A stretch of DNA of 64,000 bases, taken from contig CACJRI010000004.1 of the NCBI GenBank assembly GCA_902595715.1, positions 1-64,000 of the forward strand. Direction: 5' to 3'. Below are positions 20,465 to 29,320 of this stretch, in pieces. A model generated the notes under the pieces. It saw only the letters and a program-made list of their open reading frames with translations. It was not told the origin of the DNA and searched no databases. Each line of letters begins with the position of its first letter. Position 1 is the stretch's first letter. Source of the stretch: an uncultured SAR86 cluster bacterium. GTDB lineage: Bacteria; Pseudomonadota; Gammaproteobacteria; Magnimaribacterales; AG-339-G14. The translations under genes and the position numbers were made by a program.

Positions 20465-21148
20465 ATGGAAATAGAACTATATTTATATAATGTCCTAGTG
20501 AGATGGGGACACATCTTAGTTGGTATAGCTTGGATAGGGCTTTTATATTATTTTAATTTTGTGCAAACAGAATATGTAAAAGTCGCAGATCCTGATGCTA
20601 AAGCAGATGTTATGAAAAAATTAGCACCCAATGCGCTTTGGTGGTTTAGATGGGCTGCTTTTTTAACTTTTTTAACAGGTTTATATCTTTTGTATGTTCA
20701 AGAACGAGCAATTACAACAGCTATAACTTTAGGGTCATTAATGGGAATCATCATGATGTTAAATGTTTGGGGAATCATTTGGCGTAATCAAAAGATTGTT
20801 ATCGGCCTAAAAGAAGGAGATGCAGCGGCTGCAGGTGCTAAAGCTGGTCTGGCCTCAAGGACAAATACTTTACTTTCTTTGCCAATGCTTTATTTCATGG
20901 TTTCTTCAGCTCATGGTGGAACTGCATCTTACCCAAAATCGTATCTTTTAATTGATCAATCTGCTGCGGGGGGACCCATTGCAGGTTATTTAGGTTATGA
21001 TTTTTGGATTGTAGTAGCTGCGGTTCTTTTAATTGAGTTGAATGCAATTTATGGAAAAATGTTTCCTGTTATTGCATCTGTAAGATCAGTTATAACTTCA
21101 AGCTTTATCTTAACTATTATTTTCTCTGGCTTAGTTTTTTATATCTAA
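20465..21148 (+). CDS. Urate-oxidase-N (PuuD-type) membrane protein without cytochrome c domain
   Basis: This 227-residue membrane protein matches the N-terminal urate hydroxylase domain family: RWGHILVGIAWIGLLYYFNFVQ, the WWFRWAAFLTFLTGL segment and a SSAHGG loop, over about six to seven hydrophobic helices with conserved histidines. Full PuuD enzymes carry a C-terminal cytochrome c domain for electron transfer; here the protein stops after the membrane part with no CxxCH. No purine-degradation gene is near. The function may differ from urate oxidation; such stand-alone domains are usually annotated only by family. Confidence 0.8.
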   Translation: MEIELYLYNVLVRWGHILVGIAWIGLLYYFNFVQTEYVKVADPDAKADVMKKLAPNALWWFRWAAFLTFLTGLYLLYVQERAITTAITLGSLMGIIMMLNVWGIIWRNQKIVIGLKEGDAAAAGAKAGLASRTNTLLSLPMLYFMVSSAHGGTASYPKSYLLIDQSAAGGPIAGYLGYDFWIVVAAVLLIELNAIYGKMFPVIASVRSVITSSFILTIIFSGLVFYI

Positions 21149-21149
21149 G

Positions 21150-22430
21150 TTAATCATCGCTGAGTTCTTCATCTTCTTGATCGATTTGAAGAACTCTTGC
21201 GATTTTAATCATATTATTTCTAATCAATACAGTTTCGACAGCATAATTGTCTATTTCTATTTTGATATTGTTTTCAGGAATCGTTTCAACTTGATCAATA
21301 ATTAATCCATTCAAGGTTTTTGCTCCATTTATTGGAAGCTGCCAATTTAGTTTTTTGTTTAGCTCTCTCAAAGGGATAGAAGCATCAATTAAATAACTAC
21401 CATCCTTTTGTTCCATAATTTCTACCGTCTCTCTATCGATATCCGTAGCAAGCTCACCAACAATTTCTTCAAGAACATCTTTAATCGTAACCAATCCCTT
21501 AACAGAACCATATTCGTCAATGATTACAGCAACTGTCTTTTTATTTTTTTGAAAATTGAAAAGTTGTGTGCTTAAAGGAGTATTTTCTGGAATGAAATAG
21601 GCTTCATCTAAAGATTCAATTAAACTTTCGATTGATTTGTCTTCATTTGAAAGAAAAGAAGTTATTCCATAAAGATCTATAACTCCTCTTAAATCGTCAA
21701 GAGATTCGTTATAGACAGGCAAAAAATCTTTTTGATTATTTTGAAGATTACTCAGAATATTTTCTATTGGCTGATTTATATCTATACCAATTACTTCACT
21801 TCTTTGTGTCATGACCTCATCTACAGAAACTTTATCTAGCTCTAAAACACTGATTAACATATCTTGATATTTCTTGGGAATTAAATCTCCAGAGTTTTCC
21901 AAAACACTCTTTAACTCTTCGGGAGATAAATCTTCATTGATTGTTGTTTCTTTTGTCCCCAAAAGCCTCATAAAAAAATTTGAAAAGAAATTAACAAATA
22001 ACACCAAAGGCCTGAGTATTTTTTGCAAGTATTTAAGGATTAGAGATGCTGGAAGGGCAACTTTTTCTGAATTCAATGCTGCAAAAGTCTTCGGAGTGAT
22101 TTCAGCAAATACTAAAATTATTAATGTTAAGACGATAGAACCAATTACAACTCCACTATCTCCAAATAAATTTAAACAAAGGACAGTCGTAAGTGAAGCT
22201 GCAAGAATATTTACAAAATTATTACCTATGAGAATAACACCGAGTAATCTATCGGGTCTTTTTAAAAGTTTGTCAGCTCTAATAGCTCCTTTATCGTTTT
22301 CCTTAACTAAATGTTTAAGACGATACCTATTTAAGGACATCATAGCCGTTTCTACTCCAGAGAAAAAAGCAGAAAGAAAAAGCAGAAAAACGATGCTTGA
22401 AAAGAGCATCCAGGGATTAACGTCAGTCAA
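21150..22430 (-). CDS. CNNM/CorC family protein (DUF21, CBS pair, transporter-associated domain)
   Basis: The 426-residue protein has an N-terminal DUF21 membrane domain of about four helices (FLSAFFSGVETAMMSLNRYR), a CBS pair near 205-330 (VDEVMTQRSEVIGIDI, KTVAVIIDEYGSVKGLVTI) and a C-terminal CorC_HlyC domain. Members are implicated in Mg2+ or Co2+ efflux; a haemolysin role is historical. The start reads TTG (22428-22430), preceded on the minus strand by CATAAT eight bases away and no ribosome site. It is convergent with the PuuD-type gene and divergent from rpsP. Confidence 0.9.
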   Translation of the reverse strand: MTDVNPWMLFSSIVFLLFLSAFFSGVETAMMSLNRYRLKHLVKENDKGAIRADKLLKRPDRLLGVILIGNNFVNILAASLTTVLCLNLFGDSGVVIGSIVLTLIILVFAEITPKTFAALNSEKVALPASLILKYLQKILRPLVLFVNFFSNFFMRLLGTKETTINEDLSPEELKSVLENSGDLIPKKYQDMLISVLELDKVSVDEVMTQRSEVIGIDINQPIENILSNLQNNQKDFLPVYNESLDDLRGVIDLYGITSFLSNEDKSIESLIESLDEAYFIPENTPLSTQLFNFQKNKKTVAVIIDEYGSVKGLVTIKDVLEEIVGELATDIDRETVEIMEQKDGSYLIDASIPLRELNKKLNWQLPINGAKTLNGLIIDQVETIPENNIKIEIDNYAVETVLIRNNMIKIARVLQIDQEDEELSDD

Positions 22431-22438
22431 TTGTAGGA

Positions 22439-22444
22439 ATTATG
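22439..22444 (-). promoter_or_regulatory. -10-like hexamer of the CorC-type gene
   Basis: On the minus strand CATAAT ends eight bases before the TTG start codon at 22430, with no ribosome-binding site between. It is a weak hexamer but fits the close -10 to start spacing seen at several other genes here. Confidence 0.35.
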
Positions 22445-22485
22445 TGAATAGTTTGCATTTTTTTACAATTATAGGAAGGTTTTAC

Positions 22486-22513
22486 TTGAATACAAAATTA
22501 AATTACTTAGAAT
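22486..22513 (+). promoter_or_regulatory. Sigma70-type promoter of the rpsP operon
   Basis: TTGAAT (22486-22491), a 16-base spacer and TAGAAT (22508-22513) lie 19 bases before the rpsP ATG. This is the only good -35/-10 pair in the gap between the divergent corC-type gene and rpsP. Confidence 0.5.
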
Positions 22514-22532
22514 ACGCATCTCAAAGAAATTT

Positions 22533-23594
22533 ATGGTAACTATAAGACTAGCCAGAGGAGGCGCTAAAAAGCGTCCCTATTTTCATATTACAGTCGCGGA
22601 TTCACGAAGAGCTAGAGATGGTAAATACATCGAAAGAGTGGGTTTTTTTAATCCTATTGCCTCTGCGCAAAACGACAGACTTAATATAGATCACGAAAGA
22701 TTAGATTATTGGGTTAGTAAAGGAGCTCAAGTTACTGAGAGGGTTAAAACTTTGATTAAAGAGTCAAAACTTTCAACAGAAGATTTCAATCAATTAGTTG
22801 CAAAGAAAGAGAAACTAAGATTAGTGAAACTTGAGAAGAAAAAAGCTTCAGCATCTGAAGCAGATACTCAAGAAAGTTCTTCTGAAGGAGAAGAAGTCTC
22901 GGCTGAGACAGAAAATACAGAATCAAAAAGTACCAATAATAATAACCAATCAAACAATGAGGATAATCTAATGGAAAAAACCGAAGATATTATCGATAAG
23001 GTTGCAGAAGGTACAAAAGACGTAGCCGAAGGCGCTGCTGAAGCTGTAACAGATGTAGCTGAAGGCGCAGTTGATGTTGCTGAAGAAGTAGTAGAAACTG
23101 CAGAAGATGTTGTTGAAGATGCTGCCAAAGCCGTAACTGATGTTGCTGAAGGAGCTGCTAATGTTGCTGGCGATGTTGTTGAGACTGCTGAAGATGTTGT
23201 CGGAGATGCAGTTGATGCTGTTAAAGACGTTGCCGAAGGTGCAGCTGATGTTGCCGGCGATGTTGTTGACACTGCAAAAGAAGTGGCAGGCGATCTTGCT
23301 GAAGGCGATGTTGTTGAAGCAGTAAAAGACGTAGCTGAAGGCGCAGTCGATGTTGCCGAAGACGTTGTCGAAACTGCAGTTGATGTTGCTGAAGATGCTG
23401 TTGATGCTGTAAAAGATGTTGCTGAAGGCGCTGCTGATGTAGTTGAAGACGTTGTTGAGACAGCAGAAGATGTTGTCGAAGACGCAGTTGATGCTGTAAA
23501 AGATGTTGCTGAAGGCGCTGCTGATGCAGTTGGTGATGCAATCGATGCTGTCAAAGACGCATTCACATCTGACGACTCTAAAGACGATAAATAA
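22533..23594 (+). CDS. rpsP: Ribosomal protein S16 with a ~270-residue repetitive acidic C-terminal tail
   Basis: Residues 1 to about 82 are a complete S16 ([42 protein letters not shown]), which binds 16S rRNA in the 30S subunit; the family is normally 80-100 residues. The frame continues without a stop to 353 residues: a lysine-rich stretch, an S/E/N-rich linker (105-146), then Ala/Val/Glu/Asp repeats of 29 residues from about 171 to 340, ending in DDSKDDK. The repeats predict long acidic amphipathic helices. Met147 (22971) is preceded by GAGG and could be an internal start giving a separate repeat protein. It heads the standard rpsP-rimM-trmD-rplS operon. Confidence 0.93.
   Translation: MVTIRLARGGAKKRPYFHITVADSRRARDGKYIERVGFFNPIASAQNDRLNIDHERLDYWVSKGAQVTERVKTLIKESKLSTEDFNQLVAKKEKLRLVKLEKKKASASEADTQESSSEGEEVSAETENTESKSTNNNNQSNNEDNLMEKTEDIIDKVAEGTKDVAEGAAEAVTDVAEGAVDVAEEVVETAEDVVEDAAKAVTDVAEGAANVAGDVVETAEDVVGDAVDAVKDVAEGAADVAGDVVDTAKEVAGDLAEGDVVEAVKDVAEGAVDVAEDVVETAVDVAEDAVDAVKDVAEGAADVVEDVVETAEDVVEDAVDAVKDVAEGAADAVGDAIDAVKDAFTSDDSKDDK
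23043..23570 (+). repeat. Six tandem ~87-bp coding repeats (29-residue units) in the rpsP tail
   Basis: Units begin with AV[TK]DVAEGA and start at about 23043, 23130, 23217, 23319, 23406 and 23493. Five span 87 bases, or 102 for the third, which has a five-residue insertion; the last is partial. The protein consensus is close to [29 protein letters not shown]. Codons vary between units, so selection appears to act on the protein pattern rather than on very recent DNA duplication. Confidence 0.9.
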
Positions 23595-23603
23595 GTTATC
23601 AAA

Positions 23604-24113
23604 ATGACCTACCAAGATGATGATTTCATTTTGGTAGGAAGTTTTGGTCGTCCAATCGGTCTTAAAGGAAGTATAAAATTAAATTCCTTCACAAGACCTC
23701 CTGAAAACATAAAATCTTACAATTCTTTCTTCATGAAAGAGAGCTCCCAATTTATTGAATTAGAAGTAAAAAAAATAACTACTTCCGGTAAAAATTTAAT
23801 CATTTTTCTGAATAACTGCAATTCTCTTGAGGAGGCTGAAGAAACTTTTAAAGGTAGGGAAATATTTATTCCTAAATCAGATCTTCCTGAAACAGAGGAT
23901 AAGTTCTATTGGAATGATCTAATTGGTTTAGAGGTAATCATACGAAGCTCAGAAAAATCTTTAGGCAAGGTCCATTCTCTTATGGAAACTGGCTCTAATG
24001 ATGTGCTAATAATTAAAAATTCAAATCAAGAAGATATTTTGATTCCTTTCATTATGAAACAAGTAATTCTGGAGGTAACAGAAAAAAGCATTTATGTAGA
24101 TTGGGAGGTTTAA
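23604..24113 (+). CDS. rimM: 16S rRNA processing protein RimM
   Basis: RimM assists maturation of the 30S head and binds S19. The 169-residue protein shows the N-terminal VGSFGRPIGLKGSIKLNSFT and the PRC-barrel region FYWNDLIGLEVI with DVLIIKN and ILIPFI. It starts nine bases after the extended rpsP and abuts trmD without a gap, in the conserved operon order. Confidence 0.96.
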   Translation: MTYQDDDFILVGSFGRPIGLKGSIKLNSFTRPPENIKSYNSFFMKESSQFIELEVKKITTSGKNLIIFLNNCNSLEEAEETFKGREIFIPKSDLPETEDKFYWNDLIGLEVIIRSSEKSLGKVHSLMETGSNDVLIIKNSNQEDILIPFIMKQVILEVTEKSIYVDWEV

Positions 24114-24851
24114 ATGAATTTTACTTTTATTTCCTTGTTTCCCGAAATCATAAGATCTGCATTGAATGAAAGCATAACTAAAAGAGCTATCGAAAAGTCT
24201 TTGATCTCTTTTAAAACGATAAATCCTAGAGATTATCTTAAGACCAAAGAAAGGGTTGATGACAAGGTTTATGGCGGCGGGCCGGGAATGCTTTTGAAAA
24301 CTGAACCTTTAATGAAAGCTATAGACGATGCAACTTCTAAATTCGAGAGATCAGAAAGCAAAATTATTTATTTATCTCCAAAAGGCAAGCCATTTACTCA
24401 AGAGACTGCTGAGACCCTGGCTTTGGAGAAAAATATAATATTCATTTGCGGTCGCTATGAAGGAATTGATCAGAGAATCATTGATCATTATGTGGATGAC
24501 GAGATAAGCATTGGAGATTATGTTCTCTCCGGTGGAGAGCTGCCTGCTTTAGTAGTATTTGATGCCATCGCAAGGAATATTGAGGGAGTCTTAGGAGACG
24601 ACGCATCTCTTGAGCAAGAATCTTTTTCCGGAGGATTATTAGAATATCCTCAGTATACCAGACCGGAAAAAATGAAATTGGGTAATGTGCCAAAAGAATT
24701 ATTATCTGGAAATCATGCGGTTATAGAACAATGGCGAAAGAAACAGATGCTTGGAATTACCGCTTCGAGAAGAAAAGATCTTCTTGAAAAAATCAAATTA
24801 TCACCTGAAGAAAAAGCACTTTTGGAAGAATTTTTTAATGAACTTGAGTAA
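24114..24851 (+). CDS. trmD: tRNA (guanine-N1-)-methyltransferase
   Basis: TrmD methylates G37 of tRNAs with a G36-G37 sequence, using SAM. The 245-residue protein carries the trefoil-knot SAM site: VYGGGPGMLLKTEPL, ICGRYEGIDQRI and ISIGDYVLSGGELPALV, followed by the YPQYTRP segment. The ATG directly follows the rimM stop. Confidence 0.97.
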   Translation: MNFTFISLFPEIIRSALNESITKRAIEKSLISFKTINPRDYLKTKERVDDKVYGGGPGMLLKTEPLMKAIDDATSKFERSESKIIYLSPKGKPFTQETAETLALEKNIIFICGRYEGIDQRIIDHYVDDEISIGDYVLSGGELPALVVFDAIARNIEGVLGDDASLEQESFSGGLLEYPQYTRPEKMKLGNVPKELLSGNHAVIEQWRKKQMLGITASRRKDLLEKIKLSPEEKALLEEFFNELE

Positions 24852-24895
24852 TAATCTGATAGAATTATTTTCCTTGTAGATAAGCTGTAATAGAA

Positions 24896-25249
24896 ATGAG
24901 TAGCAAAAGAACATCTATCCAAGTTATAGAAGCAACACAACTTAAAGATAATATCCCTGATTTCAACCAAGGGGATACAGTCTTGGTTGAGATTTTAGTT
25001 AAAGAAGGAGATCGAGAGAGAACCCAACCTTTTGAAGGTGTAGTAATTGGTATCAAAAATAGAGGTTTAAATTCTGCTTTTACAGTAAGAAAAATTTCTA
25101 GCGGTGTTGGTGTTGAAAGAACATTTCAAACTCACAGCCCATTAATAAAATCCATTAAAGTTAAAAGGAAAGGTAAGGTTAGGCAATCTAAACTTTATTA
25201 CCTAAGAGAACGCTCTGGAAGGTCCGCAAGAATAAAAGAAAAAGTATAA
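24896..25249 (+). CDS. rplS: Ribosomal protein L19
   Basis: L19 sits at the 30S-50S interface. The 117-residue protein shows [33 protein letters not shown] and the basic C-terminus [15 protein letters not shown]. It closes the rpsP-rimM-trmD-rplS operon. No intrinsic terminator is visible before xerD, which begins seven bases later. Confidence 0.97.
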   Translation: MSSKRTSIQVIEATQLKDNIPDFNQGDTVLVEILVKEGDRERTQPFEGVVIGIKNRGLNSAFTVRKISSGVGVERTFQTHSPLIKSIKVKRKGKVRQSKLYYLRERSGRSARIKEKV

Positions 25250-25256
25250 TCACACA

Positions 25257-26156
25257 ATGAGTGATTCGGATAGGCAAATTCTTGATGCCTTCATCGATAA
25301 TATCTGGATTGAAAAAGGATTGAGTCAAAATACATTAGACTCATATAGAAGTGATCTTGAGCAATTTTCCTCATGGCTTGAAAAAAATAACCTTAGTTAT
25401 ATTAAAACTTCCAAGAAAGAAATTCTCTCTTACTTATCTTTTCTTTTTCAAAAAGGCTTGGGAAGTAAAACAGTTGCCAGAAAACTTTCTTCATTAAAAT
25501 CTTTCTTCCGCTATTTGGTCTTTAAATCTATTATTTCAAACGATCCCTCAAGCGAGGTAGAAACGCCAAAATTATTAAAGTCCATTCCCAAATCCATTTC
25601 AGAAAGAGAAGTTGAAGCATTATTAGCTGCACCAGATGAAAAGACAGATATTGGGCTCAGAGATAAAACTATGATTGAGACTTTATATTCTTGCGGGTTA
25701 AGAATTTCAGAATTAACAAATTTAGAATTGCTAAATCTTAACTTGCGCCAAGGTGTGATTAGAGTAATTGGAAAAGGCCAAAAGGAGAGATTGGTACCTA
25801 TGGGCGATCAGCTTATTAGTCTATTAGAACTTTACATTTCCTCTTCTAGGAAAAATCTTCTCAATAAAAGACACTCTGACTTTTTATTTTTATCAACAAG
25901 AGGACAAAGAATGAGTCGTCAATCCTTTTGGCATAGGATAAAACACTATTGTTTTGCTTCAGGATTTGAGCAAGATAAAATTTCTCCTCACGTACTTAGA
26001 CACGCTTTTGCAACCCATCTTTTAAATAATGGAGCCGACTTAAGAGTGGTGCAACTTTTACTAGGACATAGCGACTTAAATACAACGCAAATTTATACTG
26101 AGGTTGCTAGACAACGTCTGAAAAGACTTCATACTGAGCACCATCCAAGAGGCTAG
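25257..26156 (+). CDS. xerD: Site-specific tyrosine recombinase XerD
   Basis: XerD, with XerC, resolves chromosome dimers at dif. The 299-residue protein has the N-terminal SAM-like domain (IEKGLSQNTLDSYRSDLEQF) and the catalytic domain with Arg in SCGLRISELTNL, HVLRHAFATHLL (His/Arg), LLGHSDLNTTQIYTEV (His and nucleophile Tyr). The position directly before dsbC-hom-thrC is the standard place for xerD in gammaproteobacteria, which distinguishes it from XerC or a phage integrase. Confidence 0.95.
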   Translation: MSDSDRQILDAFIDNIWIEKGLSQNTLDSYRSDLEQFSSWLEKNNLSYIKTSKKEILSYLSFLFQKGLGSKTVARKLSSLKSFFRYLVFKSIISNDPSSEVETPKLLKSIPKSISEREVEALLAAPDEKTDIGLRDKTMIETLYSCGLRISELTNLELLNLNLRQGVIRVIGKGQKERLVPMGDQLISLLELYISSSRKNLLNKRHSDFLFLSTRGQRMSRQSFWHRIKHYCFASGFEQDKISPHVLRHAFATHLLNNGADLRVVQLLLGHSDLNTTQIYTEVARQRLKRLHTEHHPRG

Positions 26157-26159
26157 GAT

Positions 26160-26870
26160 ATGATTGTTTACAGGTTTATTGTTTTGTTATTTTCTTTGCA
26201 GATTTTTGTCTTAGATAAAGATGAAATAAAAACAAAATTAAACGAAATCATTCCAGAAGAGATATCGGTAGATACGGTTGAAGATACTTATTCTTCAAAC
26301 TTCTTTTCAGTTGAATTATCTGATGGTTCTTTATTCTATATAACGGCAGATGGTGAATTCATCATCAATGGCGATCTTTATCAAATCGAAAAAAACTCTT
26401 TGATAAATTTCTCAGACATACGAGATTCTAAAAAAAGAATTAATAGACTTCTTAAAATAAATCAAAGTGAGTTTATAACCTTTGAGCCGAAAGAAAAGAA
26501 AACAGACATTTATGTCTTTACCGATGTTGATTGTGGGTACTGTAGAAAATTGCATTCTGAAATCACAAGCTATTTAGAGAACGGCATACAAGTTAATTAT
26601 TTAGCATATCCAAGAGAGGGTTTGGAAAGTGAAACTTATCAAAAAATGAAGACTGCTTGGTGCTCAAAAGATCCTCAAGGAACTTTGACGACTTTAAAAC
26701 TTGGAAAAACTATCAAAAGCGATGATTGCAGTAAAAAAATTGTCTCAAAACATTATAATCTAGCAAAAGAATTTAATGCCCGAGGAACTCCTACTATAAT
26801 TTTAGAAAATGGTTTCTTATTAGCAGGTTATCACTCTGCCGAAGAGATATTGAATTTTTTAAAAAAATAA
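26160..26870 (+). CDS. dsbC: Thiol:disulfide isomerase DsbC
   Basis: DsbC shuffles wrong disulfides in the periplasm as a V-shaped dimer. The 236-residue protein has a short hydrophobic signal-like N-terminus (residues 3-17), an N-terminal dimerisation domain and a thioredoxin fold with DCGYCRK (Cys125, Cys128) and the cis-proline GTPTI. A second cysteine pair (CSKDPQ, DDCSK) matches the structural pair of DsbC. It is 3 bases after xerD and 2 bases before the aminotransferase gene. Confidence 0.93.
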   Translation: MIVYRFIVLLFSLQIFVLDKDEIKTKLNEIIPEEISVDTVEDTYSSNFFSVELSDGSLFYITADGEFIINGDLYQIEKNSLINFSDIRDSKKRINRLLKINQSEFITFEPKEKKTDIYVFTDVDCGYCRKLHSEITSYLENGIQVNYLAYPREGLESETYQKMKTAWCSKDPQGTLTTLKLGKTIKSDDCSKKIVSKHYNLAKEFNARGTPTIILENGFLLAGYHSAEEILNFLKK

Positions 26871-26872
26871 TT

Positions 26873-28051
26873 ATGGATAAAAACTTTTCTTCAATAGATA
26901 GATTGCCTCCTTATGTATTCGAGGAGATTGGCCAACTTAAAATGGCAGCTCGAAGAAGAGGTGAGGATATTATTGATTTTGGAATGGGAAATCCTGATGG
27001 CGCAACTCCTGATTTTATTGTTGAGAAGCTTAAAGAAGTTGTTATGCGACCCGATACCCATCGTTACTCCCAATCAAAAGGTATACCCAAATTAAGAAAA
27101 GCTATAACCGATTGGTATGCAAGAAAATTTGATGTTGCATTGGATCCTGAAGAAGAGGCAATAGCTACTCTTGGTTCTAAAGAAGGCTTGAGTCATTTAG
27201 CCATTGCCACAATGGATAAGGGAGACGTAATTTTGGTACCAAATCCAGCTTACCCAATACATCCTTTTGGTTTTGTAATTGCTGGAGCTGATATTCATCA
27301 CGTACCAATCGGACCAGGCATTGATTTCTTTAAAAGTTTAAAAGATGCAATAAAAAATTCTTTTCCAAAACCTAAAATGTTGCTCATTAATTTTCCAAGC
27401 AACCCGACAACGAGTTGCGTAGATTTAGATTTTTTTAAAGAAGTTATAGCTATTGCCAAAGAGCATAACATTTGGGTTGTTCATGACTTGGCTTATGCTG
27501 ATCTTTGTTTTGATGGTTATGAAGCTCCTTCAATTCTTCAAGTAGAAGGGGCAAAAGATATAGCTGTTGAGTTTTATACTCTTTCAAAAAGCTACAATAT
27601 GCCAGGTTGGCGTTTAGGCTTTTGCTGTGGCAACAAAGAACTCATTGCTGCATTAGCAAGATTAAAATCTTATTTTGATTATGGTCACTTCACCCCCATT
27701 CAGGTAGCCGGAATAGAAGCTTTGAATAATGGCGATAAAGAAGTAGAAAAGATTTGCCAAAATTATAAATCACGAAGAGATGTACTTTGTGATGGTTTGA
27801 ATGCATTTGGCTGGAGCATTGAAAAACCCAAAGCAACTATGTTTGTTTGGGCAAGAATCCCTGAATCGTTTGAAATGAAGTCTATGGAATTTTCTAGATT
27901 CCTATTGGAAAAGGCTAAAGTTGCCGTTTCTCCAGGTTTGGGTTTTGGAGAGTACGGAGATGACTTTGTTAGATTTTCTTTGATTGAAAATGAACAAAGA
28001 ACGAATCAGGCAGTCAGAGGTATAAAAAAAGCCTTCAAAGAGTATCTATAA
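26873..28051 (+). CDS. Class I/II PLP aminotransferase (AlaC-type alanine transaminase)
   Basis: The 392-residue fold-type I aminotransferase resembles AlaC/YfdZ, which makes alanine from pyruvate and glutamate. Visible features are the N-terminal [33 protein letters not shown] for PLP binding, the Schiff-base lysine in [16 protein letters not shown], and [10 protein letters not shown] with the substrate-carboxylate arginine. It overlaps hom by one base (TAATG). Its location between dsbC and hom-thrC matches related gammaproteobacteria; another 2-oxoacid substrate is possible. Confidence 0.9.
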   Translation: MDKNFSSIDRLPPYVFEEIGQLKMAARRRGEDIIDFGMGNPDGATPDFIVEKLKEVVMRPDTHRYSQSKGIPKLRKAITDWYARKFDVALDPEEEAIATLGSKEGLSHLAIATMDKGDVILVPNPAYPIHPFGFVIAGADIHHVPIGPGIDFFKSLKDAIKNSFPKPKMLLINFPSNPTTSCVDLDFFKEVIAIAKEHNIWVVHDLAYADLCFDGYEAPSILQVEGAKDIAVEFYTLSKSYNMPGWRLGFCCGNKELIAALARLKSYFDYGHFTPIQVAGIEALNNGDKEVEKICQNYKSRRDVLCDGLNAFGWSIEKPKATMFVWARIPESFEMKSMEFSRFLLEKAKVAVSPGLGFGEYGDDFVRFSLIENEQRTNQAVRGIKKAFKEYL

Positions 28052-29319
28052 TGACAAATTTAAAAATAGGTTTATGCGGCACTGGAAACGTCGGATCAGC
28101 TTTTATTGAAAGTATTGTTTCTTCGGAATCTCTAATAAATCAAAATTATGGTTTGAACATTTCAATATCTTTGATTGGCGCAAGGAAAGGCAAGGTATCC
28201 GGTGTTTCTAATATTTCAGTTATTACTGATATTCAAGAAGTTGCCAAGTCAGATGATGTTGATGTTGTGGTGGAGTTGATTGGCGGGGTTGAAGACGCAT
28301 ACAAACTAGCTATTTCAGCACTTAAAAATAAAAAACATTTTGTCACGGCAAATAAAGCTCTCATTGCTGCTCATTCAAAAGAACTTTTTGAATTGGCAAG
28401 GGAAAATAAGGTTCACATCGGTTTTGAGGCTTCCGTAGCTGGGGGTATTCCAATTATTAGAACCATTAGAGATGGTTTAATTAGTAATCAGATAAATTCC
28501 TTTGCAGGAATATTAAATGGCACTTCCAATTTTATTTTTTCTAAAATGGCTGACGAAAAGTTATCTTTTGGTACTGCATTGGCTTTGGCTCAAAAGGAAG
28601 GGTTTGCTGAACCCGATCCTACCTTTGATATTTCAGGTCAAGATGCTGCACAAAAAACAAGTATCCTAGCGACACTTTCTTTTTTTCAAAACTCCTCAAT
28701 GGAAAAAGTTTATTTTGAAGGAATCGATAAAATTTCTCCTGATGACATAGATTACGGCAAGCAATTGAATTTTGTTTTGAAGCCTTTATCGGTTGGCATG
28801 AAATATAAGGACCAGATTACTCTTGGTAGTTTTCCTGCTTTTGTAAAGGCAGATTCGCTTTTGGCTTCAATCCAAAATGAAAATAACGCAGTGCTTGTAA
28901 ATGCTGAAAATGTTGGCGGTACGATGTATTCTGGGCCAGGTGCAGGGGCCAAGCCAACTGCCAATTCGGTTTTATCAGACGTTATTGATATAGCGCGTGG
29001 AAAAATTTTTGATTATGGAAAATTTGTACAACAAGACCTTTCTTCAAGTTTTGATAATTTTTACTGTGATCGTTACCTAAAACTCCAAGTAAATGATAAA
29101 CCTGGAGTAGTTGCAAAAATTTCTACTTTGCTGGCGGACAACAATCTCTCAATTGATAATCTTATTCAAAAGGAATTAGAGAGAAGTGATGACCAAATAC
29201 CTTTGGTTATTGTACTGAGTAACTCCGATGAAACGACTATCCGAGAGACTATTAAAGAATTGGAAGCTTTAGATGAGGTTTCAGGACCACTAACTCATAT
29301 TAGGATTTTAGATATCTAA
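28051..29319 (+). CDS. hom: Homoserine dehydrogenase with C-terminal ACT domain
   Basis: This enzyme reduces aspartate semialdehyde to homoserine for threonine and methionine synthesis. The 422-residue protein has the Rossmann motif GLCGTGNVGSAF, TANKALIAAH, the GILNGTSNFI substrate loop, EPDPTFDISGQDAAQK and a C-terminal ACT domain (LQVNDKPGVVAKISTLL), the usual site for threonine feedback. It is monofunctional, with no fused aspartokinase. It overlaps the aminotransferase gene and lies one base before thrC. Confidence 0.96.
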   Translation: MTNLKIGLCGTGNVGSAFIESIVSSESLINQNYGLNISISLIGARKGKVSGVSNISVITDIQEVAKSDDVDVVVELIGGVEDAYKLAISALKNKKHFVTANKALIAAHSKELFELARENKVHIGFEASVAGGIPIIRTIRDGLISNQINSFAGILNGTSNFIFSKMADEKLSFGTALALAQKEGFAEPDPTFDISGQDAAQKTSILATLSFFQNSSMEKVYFEGIDKISPDDIDYGKQLNFVLKPLSVGMKYKDQITLGSFPAFVKADSLLASIQNENNAVLVNAENVGGTMYSGPGAGAKPTANSVLSDVIDIARGKIFDYGKFVQQDLSSSFDNFYCDRYLKLQVNDKPGVVAKISTLLADNNLSIDNLIQKELERSDDQIPLVIVLSNSDETTIRETIKELEALDEVSGPLTHIRILDI

Positions 29320-29320
29320 A

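Noticed and set aside
21874..22539. 221-residue plus-strand frame opposite the CorC-type gene
   Set aside because: The minus strand encodes a clear DUF21/CBS protein; the opposite frame has no recognisable domain.
23043..23570. Regular repeats suggestive of a CRISPR array
   Set aside because: Period is 87 bases, units are contiguous without unique spacers, diverge at third codon positions and lie in the S16 frame.
22868..23615. Long minus-strand open frames (244 and 215 residues) opposite the rpsP repeats
   Set aside because: They mirror the low-complexity repeat codons (Ser/Thr/Ala and Cys/Asn-rich output), have no ribosome site and overlap a conserved operon.
25257..26156. Phage or integron integrase
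   Set aside because: Length, motifs and the xerD-dsbC-hom-thrC order identify chromosomal XerD; no attachment site or phage gene is near.
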